NCBI GenBank assembly: GCA_945859605.1
Contig: OX243815.1
Coordinates: 32,605,207 to 32,669,206, forward strand
Source of the DNA: Lumbricus rubellus
Taxonomy: Eukaryota > Annelida > Clitellata > Crassiclitellata > Lumbricidae
DNA: 64,000 nucleotides
Direction of reading: 5' to 3'
Shown: positions 11,243 through 21,307 of the stretch, in pieces
Layout of the letters: the number at the start of each line of letters is the position of its first letter
Position numbering within the stretch: position 1 is the first letter of the stretch
The notes under the pieces: generated by a model
The model's input: the letters and a program-made list of their open reading frames with translations, nothing else
Databases searched by the model: none
Told to the model about the DNA's origin: nothing
Program-made: the position numbers and the translations under genes

Positions 11243-11942
11243 ATAGTGTAACGGCCTGCCCCCACCTCGAAAGAAAACCACGTGACCGGGGGTCCCACCC
11301 TTGGTATTGCTCTTCAGCCTCCCAAGTGGTAGGTGCCCGCCCTGGAAATTCAAATGAGGCGCCGCACTGTTGAAGGGGTTCTCTATTGTCAGGTAAGACT
11401 ACAGATCCATTCAAGTAGGTAAGCTCTACGGGATCCATTGATTTCCCTCTGGTAAAGTCGTAGTTTAGGGTTGGGTCTTCCACCTCAGGACGGGGATGTC
11501 TCTCATCGGTACCAGGAATGGCTTCGGTCGAGTGGCGACATATGTCTGCGGTTCCCGGTCTGGGAACGACGGCTTCCTCTAATTGAAGACCGTCTGGGTT
11601 CGAATCCCCTTCAACAGATTGTGTAAATCCCCAATCCTTAGATGCGGTCAACCCTTCCCTTCTCTTTTCCCTCATTACCTCACCCTCTTCTCGGGAAAGA
11701 CTACCCCGGTGGTGTTGCTCTTGTAAGTGGCTTATCTCTTGACTAAGGCTCTTGAATTGGGACTCCTGTCGTTCCATGAACATCCCCAGGGTTTCTGAAA
11801 CGGTTAGTAAGAGTTCCCCAACTTGTTTACCCTTTATTTCTAATTGGTCAAGACGGTCTGGGGTTCCTCCCTTGTCCCCTCCAGTTATGCATTCCTCTAA
11901 TTCCTCATCAGAGTGATCCTCAGACCTGTTAGGAGTTTCCAT
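11208..11942 (-). CDS. LTR-borne ORF, 244 aa, coiled-coil protein of unknown function, copy 1
   Basis: The ORF begins about 900 nt inside the LTR (minus orientation). Its first 232 codons lie in the LTR; the last 12, ending DFLLACLNLS, lie in flanking DNA. The product is hydrophilic: an acidic N-terminus (EDHSDEELEE), a heptad-like leucine region at about 31-76 (GELLLTVSETLGMFMERQES) suggesting a coiled coil, then a charged, low-complexity middle and a tryptophan-containing end (TTWEAEEQYQGWDPRSRG). No known family is recognised. Possibilities are an accessory protein, an N-terminal Gag part starting in the 5' LTR, or chance. In a 5' LTR the frame would run on into the element's leader, so the 12 outside residues are probably not native. 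Confidence 0.45.
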   Translation of the reverse strand: METPNRSEDHSDEELEECITGGDKGGTPDRLDQLEIKGKQVGELLLTVSETLGMFMERQESQFKSLSQEISHLQEQHHRGSLSREEGEVMREKRREGLTASKDWGFTQSVEGDSNPDGLQLEEAVVPRPGTADICRHSTEAIPGTDERHPRPEVEDPTLNYDFTRGKSMDPVELTYLNGSVVLPDNREPLQQCGASFEFPGRAPTTWEAEEQYQGWDPRSRGFLSRWGQAVTLFDFLLACLNLS

Positions 11943-12846
11943 TATTCAATGATTTATTAACGTCAGATTTAATTTATTTTAATTAAGCAATTCAACTGAG
12001 TATAATGTACAAGCGTTGCTGACAATTAACATCTGTGATCGGGCCTAGATATTGTTCTTCAATAGCTATGCAATATGTCTTTAAAAGTCAGCAGAATCTC
12101 CGTAAATAATCAACAGGCGTGCACAACCTTAATTCCAGTAATCGCGTTTTATAATTAACAGTCAGGTATAATGAATCACAATTCAGACGGTAGCTTTCAA
12201 CCGTTATTCAATATCGACTTAGGTTTCAATCCTTATTATCAGTGAGCATTTATTTCTAATTAATTAACTACTCTTGGTTTCGGATTCTGTTATGGAGCAA
12301 TTAGATTAGTTAATACTTTCCTGGGAATTTCCGTGCAATTTGGCCAACACTCGCATTCAAATATGAAAAGAAGATCGGAAGATTTCTTGTCCGAATATTG
12401 GAATATATGACAATAAAGTTTCACACAGAATCGGCTGCAAACTGTCCCAAAACCAGTCGCTTAGTCAACGGTATATTCTTTTTCATGAAATCAGGCAATC
12501 AGCCACACATTCAGCATTTTTAGACCCAGAATATACAGAATTTCTTGTCTACACGAGCCGACCTCTCACTCCGATGAAAACTTCCAGTCGACTGCGCATT
12601 TTGGCGTTGGAAGCGGTCACGTGATCCGGATCAACCAATCAGCGACTTACACGTCGGCAGAATCTAAAAATAGAGTGTCGCATTGCGACACTTTCTGTTG
12701 CAGCGAAGTACTGCACCGAAGGTCGGATCTAAAAGCGGCTAAAACCGAAGGCCGGTCGCAAATTTAGCAAGGCTGCAAATTAATAAGTAAGTACGCCGAG
12801 CGGCCTAAAAGGACGTTAAATTGTAGCGGCCTTATAGAACGCTACA
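11247..12846 (-). mobile_element. 1,600-bp LTR (3' LTR of a Ty3/Gypsy-like element), copy 1
   Basis: On the minus strand it starts TGTAGCGTTCTATAAGG and ends GGCCGTTACA (5'-TG...CA-3'). It is preceded by a polypurine tract with a run of seven G. Left flank ATAG at 11243-11246. The boundaries are proven by copy 3, where the same 1,600 bp stand alone between ATAG repeats. The opposite LTR and its primer-binding site are absent. Confidence 0.88.
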
Positions 12847-12862
12847 CACCCCCCCACTTAAT
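12847..12862 (-). promoter_or_regulatory. polypurine tract next to the 3' LTR, copy 1
   Basis: The minus strand reads AAGTGGGGGGGTG directly before the LTR's TGTAGCG, the expected plus-strand primer position for reverse transcription of an element read on the minus strand. Confidence 0.7.
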
Positions 12863-14097
12863 CCAATTTTCCACCTTAATGGAAAATTTCCAGAATAGGA
12901 TCCGAAACCAAACAATATAATTAAGCAACCTTAACTAATTTACTACGGTACTACGTAAGAACAAGATCCTCAATTGATACACATTGTACCGACAACCCCG
13001 GTACGCTTAGGTGAAAAAGGGTTCATGCCCAAAAAAGAATTTATCAAGTCTAAACTTATGCACATCACGAAACTGACCTCAGCAATTAAAGGGTATCACA
13101 AAGAATCTCTGTGCTGAAACAAATTTACAGTTAACACAAATTATAATCATCATTCCTAATCCTTCAATTGCACGGAGCCACTTACTAGGATTAATAAATG
13201 TCTTCCAAACACAATATTCCCCGCTCCGGCACCAATCCTTACTATACGATTATGCTAACAAATCAGCACATTAGATTCCAATTTAACAGGTTACCAATAC
13301 TATGAATCAAATGCACATTACCAATAAAAGAAGACTGTATTGCTTTTAATTCTATCCTCACCGGTAACCAAAGAGATTTCTGGGAAAACTCTGTACCTTA
13401 GCTCAACATACAATCGCTATCAGCGATGGGCAGTCAATACCTCTTTACCCACGTTACACGTTACTCTAGGGCTGAACTATTAAGCAAAGGCTTTACTGCT
13501 TAGCGAAGCATACCCAAGCCACACTAGGACGGATTTCTCCTTGACCTATGTAATAGTCTGTCGACGTCTACCTTACAAGACGGAGCATAACAGAGCAGAC
13601 CTTCCGGAACTAGCAAACAAAGGATTTACTATTCAGGGAAACATACCCAAGAAGCTAGTACGGATTTCTCCCTGACTTATGCAAAAGACTTTCTACGTCC
13701 ACCTTACAGGACGGAATATAATAGAATAGACCCGTAACGCTGTCTGGACAATTACAACCCACTATTCTACATCCGAACCCTGCCTTCACTAACCGTATAG
13801 AATTCAAAATAGCAAATAATCTCATCATGGATTATACAATTAATCATGGTTATGCAATCACATCTTCTATACTACAAACAAGCACAGCATTCTTGCCCTT
13901 CTTCGTGGCAACAAAGAAAACAATGCAAGTAAAACGACAAGTAAACAATTCTTACCTACCCCCATGATCTAACCTAGATCAAGTTTAGAAACAAAAACTT
14001 CATATATATTTGTTCATCCAAAGGAACTCAAATCAGGCTTCTCGCCAAAGCCTAAACCGATCGCCATTACGCGATATTATCTTACACTAGCTATACG
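12863..14097 (-). other. retroelement internal region between integrase end and polypurine tract, copy 1 (copy 2: 23,805-25,040)
   Basis: About 1.24 kb with no significant ORF. Contains an imperfect ~130-bp tandem duplication at about 13,475-13,735 (shared words CATACCCAAG, GGATTTCTCC, ACCTTACA and AGACGGA). It could be a 3' untranslated region or a decayed extra gene. Copies 1 and 2 differ at several bases near 13,075-13,110. Confidence 0.6.
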
Positions 14098-15303
14098 TTA
14101 CCTATATCTTACGGGGCGAACAATGTTCCTGCGAGGTCTCGCAACAGACATTAATTCTTCAGCTTCAGGATTATTCAATCCATTCAAGGTCTCCAAATCT
14201 AAAGGACCTATGGGAAACCTAGCGGGTTTCACTCTCATATCATACCGGAAATTTCTGTTAGTGACATGGCGCTGCATAAATCTTCGAGCAATTTCAAAAT
14301 TATTATGCACATTCTCAATTTGATTCACAACAAAATCATCGGTACTAGACAAAGCATTTGCAACTGGAACATCTCCTAAAACTAAATCAATCGGCATGCA
14401 CAACTCTCTTGACAGGAACAGCCGGTTAGGTGTGAATCCGGTGCTCTCACTTTCACTTGCTCGATATGCGGCGAGGACGTAGGGAAGATGCACATCTTCC
14501 GAAGAGAAGTCGGCAAGAACAGACGGAAGATGTACACCAACGGAGGGAGGGTTTGCGAAGCCGGGAGAAGGATGCACATCCTCGTTAGAAGGATTCCGGG
14601 CTACCACCTTAGGAGGGAGTAGATTCGAAGCGAAGTTCGACGACTCGGAAGTTTCCGTCAGGCGTGGAGTTCCGGTTTCTGCACGTTCCGGCTGGCGGGT
14701 CCATGGCTTCTCACAAGTTTTCGAATTCGGTTGCACGGCATGGATTTCTTCCTTTCTTTCATTTCTCCGAGCGATTTCTATTCTGCGGCACAGTCTCACA
14801 CGTGGCTTGCAGTGAACGTCGAATCGGTGACTTCCCGCCAGAATCCAGTTGCGACCGACATGCCAAAGTACATTTTCGTCTTTCATCCAGGAAAGTCCAA
14901 GGATCAGTTCAGATACCTGTTCTGTGACTAAACAGGGAATCTGGAATTCATGACCGTCGATTTGCAGTTTCAGTATTGTCTCTCCCACAACACGAATAGC
15001 AGACCCGTTAGCAGCTAACAAGGACTGTTCAGAATTCTGCACATCTTTTGGGTCTACTAGCGAAGCAGGGCATAATGTCATTTCGCAGCCAGAGTCAAGC
15101 AAGGCTAGGAGGGATCTTCCATTCAGTTTCACAGACAGGTAGGCATCATTCCTACCTTGGACGTGTCTGACGTTACCTTCAGGATTCCCGGCGGTTTCTT
15201 CGAATTCTTCATCCGCTGGCGACCTCTGGGGACGTTCTGGACAAACGCGAGCCAAATGTCCCGGTTGATTGCATTCATAGCAGCGACGATTGTCCCGTTT
15301 CAC
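14098..15303 (-). CDS. zinc-knuckle + retropepsin fused in frame to the integrase C-terminal end, 401 aa, copy 1
   Basis: Order along the protein: a CCHC nucleocapsid knuckle (C8, C11, H16, C21 in CYECNQPGHLARVC); an aspartic protease with the DSG active-site triad at 70-72 (LLALLDSGC) and the ILGLSWM motif at 134-140; a linker with imperfect repeats (VHPSPGF, VHLPSVL, VHLPYVL); then the segment LPYVLAAYRA (273-282) and GFTPNRLFLSREL, typical of the end of a Ty3/Gypsy integrase; and a basic tail. Reverse transcriptase, RNase H and the integrase catalytic core are absent, and the deletion joins the parts without breaking the frame. The frame is shared with the upstream gag, which is separated by a single TGA and six codons. 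The element is therefore not autonomous. Confidence 0.85.
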   Translation of the reverse strand: MKRDNRRCYECNQPGHLARVCPERPQRSPADEEFEETAGNPEGNVRHVQGRNDAYLSVKLNGRSLLALLDSGCEMTLCPASLVDPKDVQNSEQSLLAANGSAIRVVGETILKLQIDGHEFQIPCLVTEQVSELILGLSWMKDENVLWHVGRNWILAGSHRFDVHCKPRVRLCRRIEIARRNERKEEIHAVQPNSKTCEKPWTRQPERAETGTPRLTETSESSNFASNLLPPKVVARNPSNEDVHPSPGFANPPSVGVHLPSVLADFSSEDVHLPYVLAAYRASESESTGFTPNRLFLSRELCMPIDLVLGDVPVANALSSTDDFVVNQIENVHNNFEIARRFMQRHVTNRNFRYDMRVKPARFPIGPLDLETLNGLNNPEAEELMSVARPRRNIVRPVRYR

Positions 15304-15321
15304 CCAAGGAAAGTTATTGTC

Positions 15322-16695
15322 TCATTTTCGGTTCCATTGTTGATTGTTGATTCCTGTTCCTCTCCAGGGTGGTGACGAACGCTGCGGCTGCCATTGCCGA
15401 AACTGACCCTCAGTTGAAGTAGCACTCAACTGGTTCTGGAACATTTCTTTCATCTGTCGGGTCAGCGTCTCTTGCATCTGGTTGAATTTTTCGTCGAGGT
15501 TGATGTCCACTTCTCTCACTGTCTTGATGCGACCCGGTTGACGGTCGTGGAACCCGGTGGTGTCTTCATCAGCGCGTCGGTAGCCTTCCAACCGGAGAGC
15601 GATTTTGTAGGCGCTATCTAACGTGGTTGGTTCCCGCTCTCTTACCTTAAGAGCTAGGTCCTTGTCTGACAGAGCGTCAAGAAAAGCTCGAATAGCGATT
15701 GTCTCACTATGCGCGGACGACGGTCCTGGGAAAGCTAAGATCATAAGCTTTCGGATGTCTTGTACCAGCTGACCGAGATCCTCACCCAATTTCTGACGAC
15801 GGGTATTCAGTTTGGTTTGGTACAAGGCTGCCTGGTCTGAGCTTCCGTATCGTAGTCGAAGACGGTCGACTAGATCGGTGCAGGTGGTGATGGCTTCCGA
15901 GTCGAATTCATGCAGAAGTTGGTCTACCGGTTCAATTAGCGCGCACGTCAGTTGGGCCAGTTTCTCCTCTTCAGTCCAACGGTTACTTTTCGAGCATACT
16001 TCGAACTTCTTAAGGAACACTTCTACCGAGGTCTTACCGTTGTATCGGTCCAGCTTCATTTGCGATGGCATTCTTCTATCTGGAAAATTTGAATGTTCAG
16101 TTAGTAGTTTTCCAGCAGGTTCTTTCCTTTCACGAGCAATTGGTTCAGATCGAGACGGTTCGGCAGTGTCCTTTTTCGGCGACAACTCTCGAGCACAAGA
16201 GCTGACAATTGTGGGCGGTTTTTCAGAAGCAACACCGCTCACGAGTATGAACGGATTAGGCAGTTCATCTGTAGGACCACCCGCGACAATCGGTTCCATT
16301 GTTGGCCACTGCATTAATTGTTTCGCCAGAGCAACCTGTTCATTGTACGAGACTGGACCGTAGTAAGGCACGAAGATGGGCTGTACTTTCTCAGGAGGTA
16401 AGTATTCGTAGCTCTGGGTAACCTGGGTTTTTACCGACGAAGACATCGTTGACATTATCGGCCGACTCGAAGATGTCGTCAGGGTGGGCATACGAGGAAT
16501 CGAAGCAGAAGCGAACGCGATCTTTTCTGATTCAGGTTTCATTTCACGTACCTGGACGTCGTGCATACCCACATTCTTCGAAGAGATGATTCGTGGAGGA
16601 AATTCATTCGATCGTCGAAGGTCTCCAGTTTCAGTGTTCATGAATTGGTACGACGAGTATGGGAAGGTGGCAGCCCGTGGAGTTGCAGATGACAT
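15322..16695 (-). CDS. Ty3/Gypsy-like Gag, 457 aa, copy 1
   Basis: A ~200-residue polar N-terminal part precedes a capsid-like region (about 210-380) with the Gypsy Gag signature around VEVFLKKFEVCSKSNRWTEE, LTCALIEPVDQLL and AFLDALSDKDLALKVRE. The C-terminus is basic and glutamine-rich (QWQPQRSSPPWRG). The CCHC knuckle expected at the end of Gag lies in the next frame, after an in-frame TGA at 15322-15324. Upstream of the ATG (16695) the retroelement ends and a CR1-like scrap starts at about 16,719, so leader, primer-binding site and 5' LTR are lost. The ATG is the first in a reading frame open just upstream, so the true start may lie further 5'. Confidence 0.85.
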   Translation of the reverse strand: MSSATPRAATFPYSSYQFMNTETGDLRRSNEFPPRIISSKNVGMHDVQVREMKPESEKIAFASASIPRMPTLTTSSSRPIMSTMSSSVKTQVTQSYEYLPPEKVQPIFVPYYGPVSYNEQVALAKQLMQWPTMEPIVAGGPTDELPNPFILVSGVASEKPPTIVSSCARELSPKKDTAEPSRSEPIARERKEPAGKLLTEHSNFPDRRMPSQMKLDRYNGKTSVEVFLKKFEVCSKSNRWTEEEKLAQLTCALIEPVDQLLHEFDSEAITTCTDLVDRLRLRYGSSDQAALYQTKLNTRRQKLGEDLGQLVQDIRKLMILAFPGPSSAHSETIAIRAFLDALSDKDLALKVREREPTTLDSAYKIALRLEGYRRADEDTTGFHDRQPGRIKTVREVDINLDEKFNQMQETLTRQMKEMFQNQLSATSTEGQFRQWQPQRSSPPWRGTGINNQQWNRK

Positions 16696-16718
16696 GAGAC
16701 GAGGATGTGCATCTCGTG

Positions 16719-16905
16719 GACTTCATTGGCTTCCTCTCCGTGCTCGTATACAATTTAAGATCCTCACTCTGATCATAAAGGCTCAGCGTGGTCTTGCCCC
16801 AAAATATCTGACTATAATGTCAGATATATTTTCGTCTTTAGCCTACTCAGCTTCCTCCAACCGTCCACTTCATTCATATAACAAACTTGATCTCTTGTAT
16901 TGTAT
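16719..16905 (+). mobile_element. CR1-group non-LTR fragment, copy 1
   Basis: Encodes LHWLPLRARIQFKILTLI...KAQRGLAPKYL, the same C-terminal reverse-transcriptase region as the elements at 60.4-62.3 kb, then jumps to a (TATTG)n-like tail. Truncated at both ends and abutting the Gag 5' end. Confidence 0.8.
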
Positions 16906-17149
16906 TGTATTAGGCAATACGTATATTAGGTTATAAGATATAGAGATGCCGTCGCAATTGCATTGCATTGTATTGCATTGTAGGCCTATTGTATTGCATC
17001 CGATAACTTGTAGAGCGCTTCTTTACAGCAAAAGCCTTTCAGAAGCGTTCTCATGCAGTGCGTGCAACCCCGAGGAAAAAGGCAAGTTGTGAAATGAGAG
17101 AAAGATCACGGAAGACTACCAGAGCGAACTGATGGTGATCTACATAGCA

Positions 17150-17200
17150 TAACATAACATAAGATAGCATAACATAACATAACATAGCATAACATAACAG
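17150..17200 (+). repeat. (ATAAC)n-type pentanucleotide repeat, copy 1 (copy 2 at 28,093-28,143)
   Basis: Runs of CATAACATAACATAGCATAA; irregular. Confidence 0.85.
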
Positions 17201-17329
17201 TTCTGAAGGGAAACAATGCAAATTTTGCATCCTACCACTTTCTAGTTTCTAAAAGAAAGTTACGATTCTGAAGTCAACAGTATACAGGCTACATGTAGGT
17301 CTATACGGTCTAGCTAGGCCTACAACTTA

Positions 17330-17751
17330 CCAGTCAGGCATAGCGACAATAGAATGGTGACGTAGGTTAACAACATGGACCACAGGATGTTGAGATTTCG
17401 TATTCGTCGGATGCTCTGCATAGTTCCCGAACGAATCATTGACTTACATGTTCCCTCCTCTTCTCTTAATGTTATTATGTCCTCTCTTCCACTTCTCTCC
17501 ATCTTTACTACACTCATAATCCATTTCGAGTTGCTTTCTGCCGAACCCCTTTCCAATGTCGAACATGATTCTGCATCGGCTGCTGTGCTAGATCGGCAAT
17601 CCCCACGAGGGCTTAACCACACAACATGCATCATCACATTGGCTATAGTATTATTATTATTGTTATAACATGCATGAGTCTCACAGTCAGAGCGATGAGC
17701 CAACTGTCCATCCCTCCGTCCTTCCCTACCTCCCTCTCTCTCTCCTCCCAA
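17330..17751 (-). CDS. possible first exon of an unknown host gene, copy 1 (speculative)
   Basis: An open frame of about 140 codons with a glycine/arginine-rich start (MGGEREGGREGRR), an asparagine run, and a hydrophobic segment ILWSMLLTYVTILLSLCL next to a strong donor context ACTG/GTAAGT at about 17,330. Upstream on this strand lie GCGCATGCG (NRF1-like) and TTTCCTGG (ETS-like) motifs near 17,765-17,790, as in animal housekeeping promoters. No downstream exon could be found and the plus strand is open too. It could be chance. Its next 3' neighbours are the pentanucleotide repeat and the CR1-like scrap. Confidence 0.2.
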
Positions 17752-18217
17752 TAATTCACGTCCAGGAAACGTAAGATGCGCATGCGTGGTTCAGTTATCG
17801 GTCTGGTGATGATTAAACATCATCATCGTTCGTCCATCCATCGCCAGGTGCGCTGTTGGTCGACATGCGCGATGATTGGCTGTTTAAACTGGCTATCGCT
17901 GGCTGGAGGACGCCAGCTGCTGATGCTGAGCCAGACCCAGATGCGGCGCAGGCTGCGATGGATTCATCCACGTGTGATCAAGTCACACACCAATGACACC
18001 AATGACACCATGCAGCATAATAATTATATTATATCCAACATATTCCGCAACGTTGGTCTGCAGCATAAACTCCGACCTTTTGATGATGCACATCACATAA
18101 AATAGAGAATAGAATTTTTTACTGATGATAAGGACAACTACGAGTAAAAAATAATTTATGGTAATAAGCAGAGATGACTCTTTCTGCGTTATTGCGTCAG
18201 CGAGTGCATTGTGCAGC

Positions 18218-18220
<3 letters not shown>
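17752..18220. other. unique DNA between candidate exon and microsatellite B, copy 1 (copy 2: 28,695-29,163)
   Basis: Contains short tandem words (CACCAATGACACCAATGACACC) and NRF1-like GCGCATGCG. No recognisable gene. Confidence 0.5.

Positions 18221-18298
<78 letters not shown>
18221..18298 (+). repeat. (GT)n microsatellite B, copy 1
   Basis: Followed by CAGTGTTTAATCTAG, the inverse of the word that precedes microsatellite A, and then by G-runs. Confidence 0.95.
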
Positions 18299-18302
<4 letters not shown>

Positions 18303-18439
18303 GTTTAATCTAGTCCCCACCCGCTGGGGGAGGAATTCAGGTTTCTGGGGGGGGGGGAGACAATCGAGCGTCTGAAGGATGCTCATGAGGCGCGTAGCGC
18401 CGAGACCCGCAGAGGGAGGGGTATGGGGAGGGGGATGTG

Positions 18440-19093
18440 CCCCAGAAACTTTTTGAATTTCCACATTGCAATGGTAGCATTTTAAGGTACCATCTTAGCA
18501 AAATACCTGTACTTTTTCAGAGCCCCATCAGAAACTATTTGAATTTTCACATTGCAATGGTAGCATTTTAAGGTACCATCTTAGCAAAATACCTGTACTT
18601 TTTCAGAGCCCCATCAGAAACTTTTTGAATTTCCACATTGCAATGGTAGCATTTTAAGGTACCATCTTAGCAAAATACCTGTACTTTTTCAGAGCCCCAT
18701 CAGAAACTATTTGAATTTTCACATTGCAATGGTAGCATTTTAAGGTACCATCTTAGCAAAATACCTGTACTTTATCAGAGCCCCATCAGAAACTATTTGA
18801 ATTTCCACATTGCAATGGTAGCATTTTAAGGTACCATCTTAACAAAATACCTGTACTTTTTCAGAGCCCCATCAGAAACTTTTTGAATTTCCACTTTGCA
18901 ATGGCAGCATTTTAAGGTGTCATCTTAACAAACTGCCTGTACACTTTTCAGTGCTTATAAGAGTGGACTTCAATAAATATAAGCAACACTTAACAAATAT
19001 TTTTTTTTGGGGGGGGGGTATTTCCACTTCCACACTGTAATGGTAGGCCTCCTCTTTTAAGGTGCCATTTTAGCAAAATAACTCCATTAGACT
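18440..19093 (+). repeat. 86-bp satellite, copy 2
   Basis: Unit starts at 18,521, 18,607, 18,693, 18,779 and 18,865 are exactly 86 bp apart, preceded by one partial unit. Later units are progressively altered (CTTTGCAATGGCAGC) and a decayed unit lies at about 19,016-19,090. Confidence 0.9.
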
Positions 19094-19441
19094 ATTCAGT
19101 ACTGATGAAAAGTGTTTTAGGATCTAATATAATATATGATTATAATTACAATAAAAAAATATCTTTATGTATCGAGTTCAGCAGCTCAGTTCTCCTGTTG
19201 CTGAGTTATTCTAATGAATAAATGCAAACATGAATATAATAGTAGCCTATATAAGCTGATTTTTCAGCACTATATCAGTTTAACCCTGTTTCCCAATTGA
19301 TGGTCCTGAATTGCTGACCAGGACATACTTTCTGAAATCATATTTAATGGTACACAAACCAACCAAGAACTAATAAACTACAGGTGCCAAATTCAAGAAA
19401 CCATGTGTAGTAATGATGTTGTTTTTAGGTTTTACTATATA

Positions 19442-20658
19442 CACCGTGGTTCAAAAAAAAGTAAGCCAAATTGTTTTGCATATATCTCTAATACCTGATG
19501 ACATATCAAGCTACAATTATCCAAATATTTAGAGAAGTGGACTAAGAATATGATTCCAAAATGTCATGAGGTAAAGTTGAACGGATAAAAATATGTGAAT
19601 TTTCAAACTTCATATACCGAAATTTCAGTTTACAAGCAATTTTTCTGTCAGATTCAATAAAAAAAAAGTAAGCCAAACTGTTTTTCTTACATCTCTGATG
19701 TCTGATGAGTAATCATAAAAACCTTTAGCCAATATTTAGGGAATTGAACCAGGAATAGGATTGCCAAATATCATGTCATAATTTTGAAGGGATAAAAAGA
19801 TATGGATATTTCAACTTCACCACCCGAAATTTCAGTTTTCAGCAAGTTTGTTATGGCGTCCGTTGCGGTTTCGACGCTTGGCCGTTCCCATTTAGTCTTC
19901 ATTGATACTGCAGTAAAACTTAGGATGGAGCCTATTATTGCGATGTTCTGCTGTCACAACATCTTCTATCTGTAATCAGAAATCTAGTCCCAGAAGACAG
20001 CTTTGTTTTTCAACAAAACAGCGCCAGTTCACAGAGCCAAGGAAACCACCGAAATGCTGACAAGAGAGACGTCAGACTTCATTTCTCCCACATAATGGCC
20101 TCCGAACAGCCCAGATTTTAATTCTGTCGACTATAAAACGTGGAGCGTGATGCAAGACCGAGTCTACCAGACAACAATCCATGATATAAAAGATCTGAAG
20201 CAAAGCTTGTTGGAAGTGTGGGATGGCCTGGATCAGAGGATAATCGAGGTTGCTGCTACGTAATGCATGGCGCCAGGCTTCCAGGCTCGCGTGCAAGCAG
20301 GAGAGGGACATTTTGAGCATCTTATTTAATTAAATTATCAAACCATACTGCTGGGGTCATATTGTTAGTTCAATTCTCTACATATCTGGAAAATTTTAGA
20401 ATGATTAATCATCCGGCATTGGAAATAATAAGGAAACATTTTATTGAATCTGACAGAAAATTGCTTGTAAACTGAAATTTCGGCATATGAAGTTTAAATA
20501 TTCATATCTTTTTATCCGTTCAACATTATCTAATGAAATTTTGGAATCATATTCTTGGTCCACTTCTCAAAATATTTGGAAAATTTTAGCGTGATATGTT
20601 ATCAGGCATTGGAGATATATGAAAAACAATTTGGCTTACTTTTTTTTGAACCACGGTG
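19442..20658 (+). mobile_element. Tc1/mariner element, copy 2 (uninterrupted)
   Basis: A 1,217-bp element with the same terminal repeats and TA duplication. It preserves the empty target site (GGATGGAGCCTATT at 19,923) that copy 1 shows filled by the palindrome. Confidence 0.92.
19931..20263 (+). pseudogene. Tc1/mariner transposase remnant, copy 2
   Basis: Same frameshift and stop as in the other two tandem units, so inactivation predates the amplification. It lies inside the intact 1,217-bp inverted-repeat element. Confidence 0.85.
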
Positions 20659-21245
20659 TATGTGTTCAAATAATAGGACCAAACATTTTGAAATTTCAGG
20701 CCTACAGTTTAAAATTTGAAGGATACCACTTTTGAGAAGCCATTCAGTTGTACAAAAGTAGTATTTGTACAAATATTAGCAGTAAGTTATTCTCATTTTA
20801 GCAGGATTGTGTCATATATTATAATAGTAAATAATAACATTATAACCATTGACCATATAATAATAAATAATATTACAGTATATTATAACAATTCACGTAA
20901 TTCGATGATGTAAACAGCAACTAAAACTATAAGCATTTTGTCAAATTTTCTGGTGGGGACGTCATATCTGTTTTTAGTTGTGCAAAAATAGTGTTTATAC
21001 AAATATATACGGTAAGTTATACTAATTGCAACATGATAGTATCCTATATAATAATAGTAAATAATAAATAATAATCATATAATAGTAAATAACATCACGG
21101 TATATTATAACACTTCATATAAAACAACGATGAAAATAGTAACTAAAAACCAATATCATTTTGTCAAATTTTTCTGGGGGGGGGGGGGAAATGTCAATCC
21201 TGGGGGGAAACTTCCCCCCCCCCAGAGACGTCTAGATTAAACACT

Positions 21246-21246
<1 letters not shown>

Positions 21247-21306
<60 letters not shown>
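21247..21306 (+). repeat. (GT)n microsatellite A, copy 2
   Basis: Length variant of the tract at 10,295. Confidence 0.95.

Positions 21307-21307
<1 letters not shown>

Noticed and set aside
15812..16363. 183-aa plus-strand ORF
   Set aside because: Antisense shadow of the Gag capsid region, repeated at 26755-27306.
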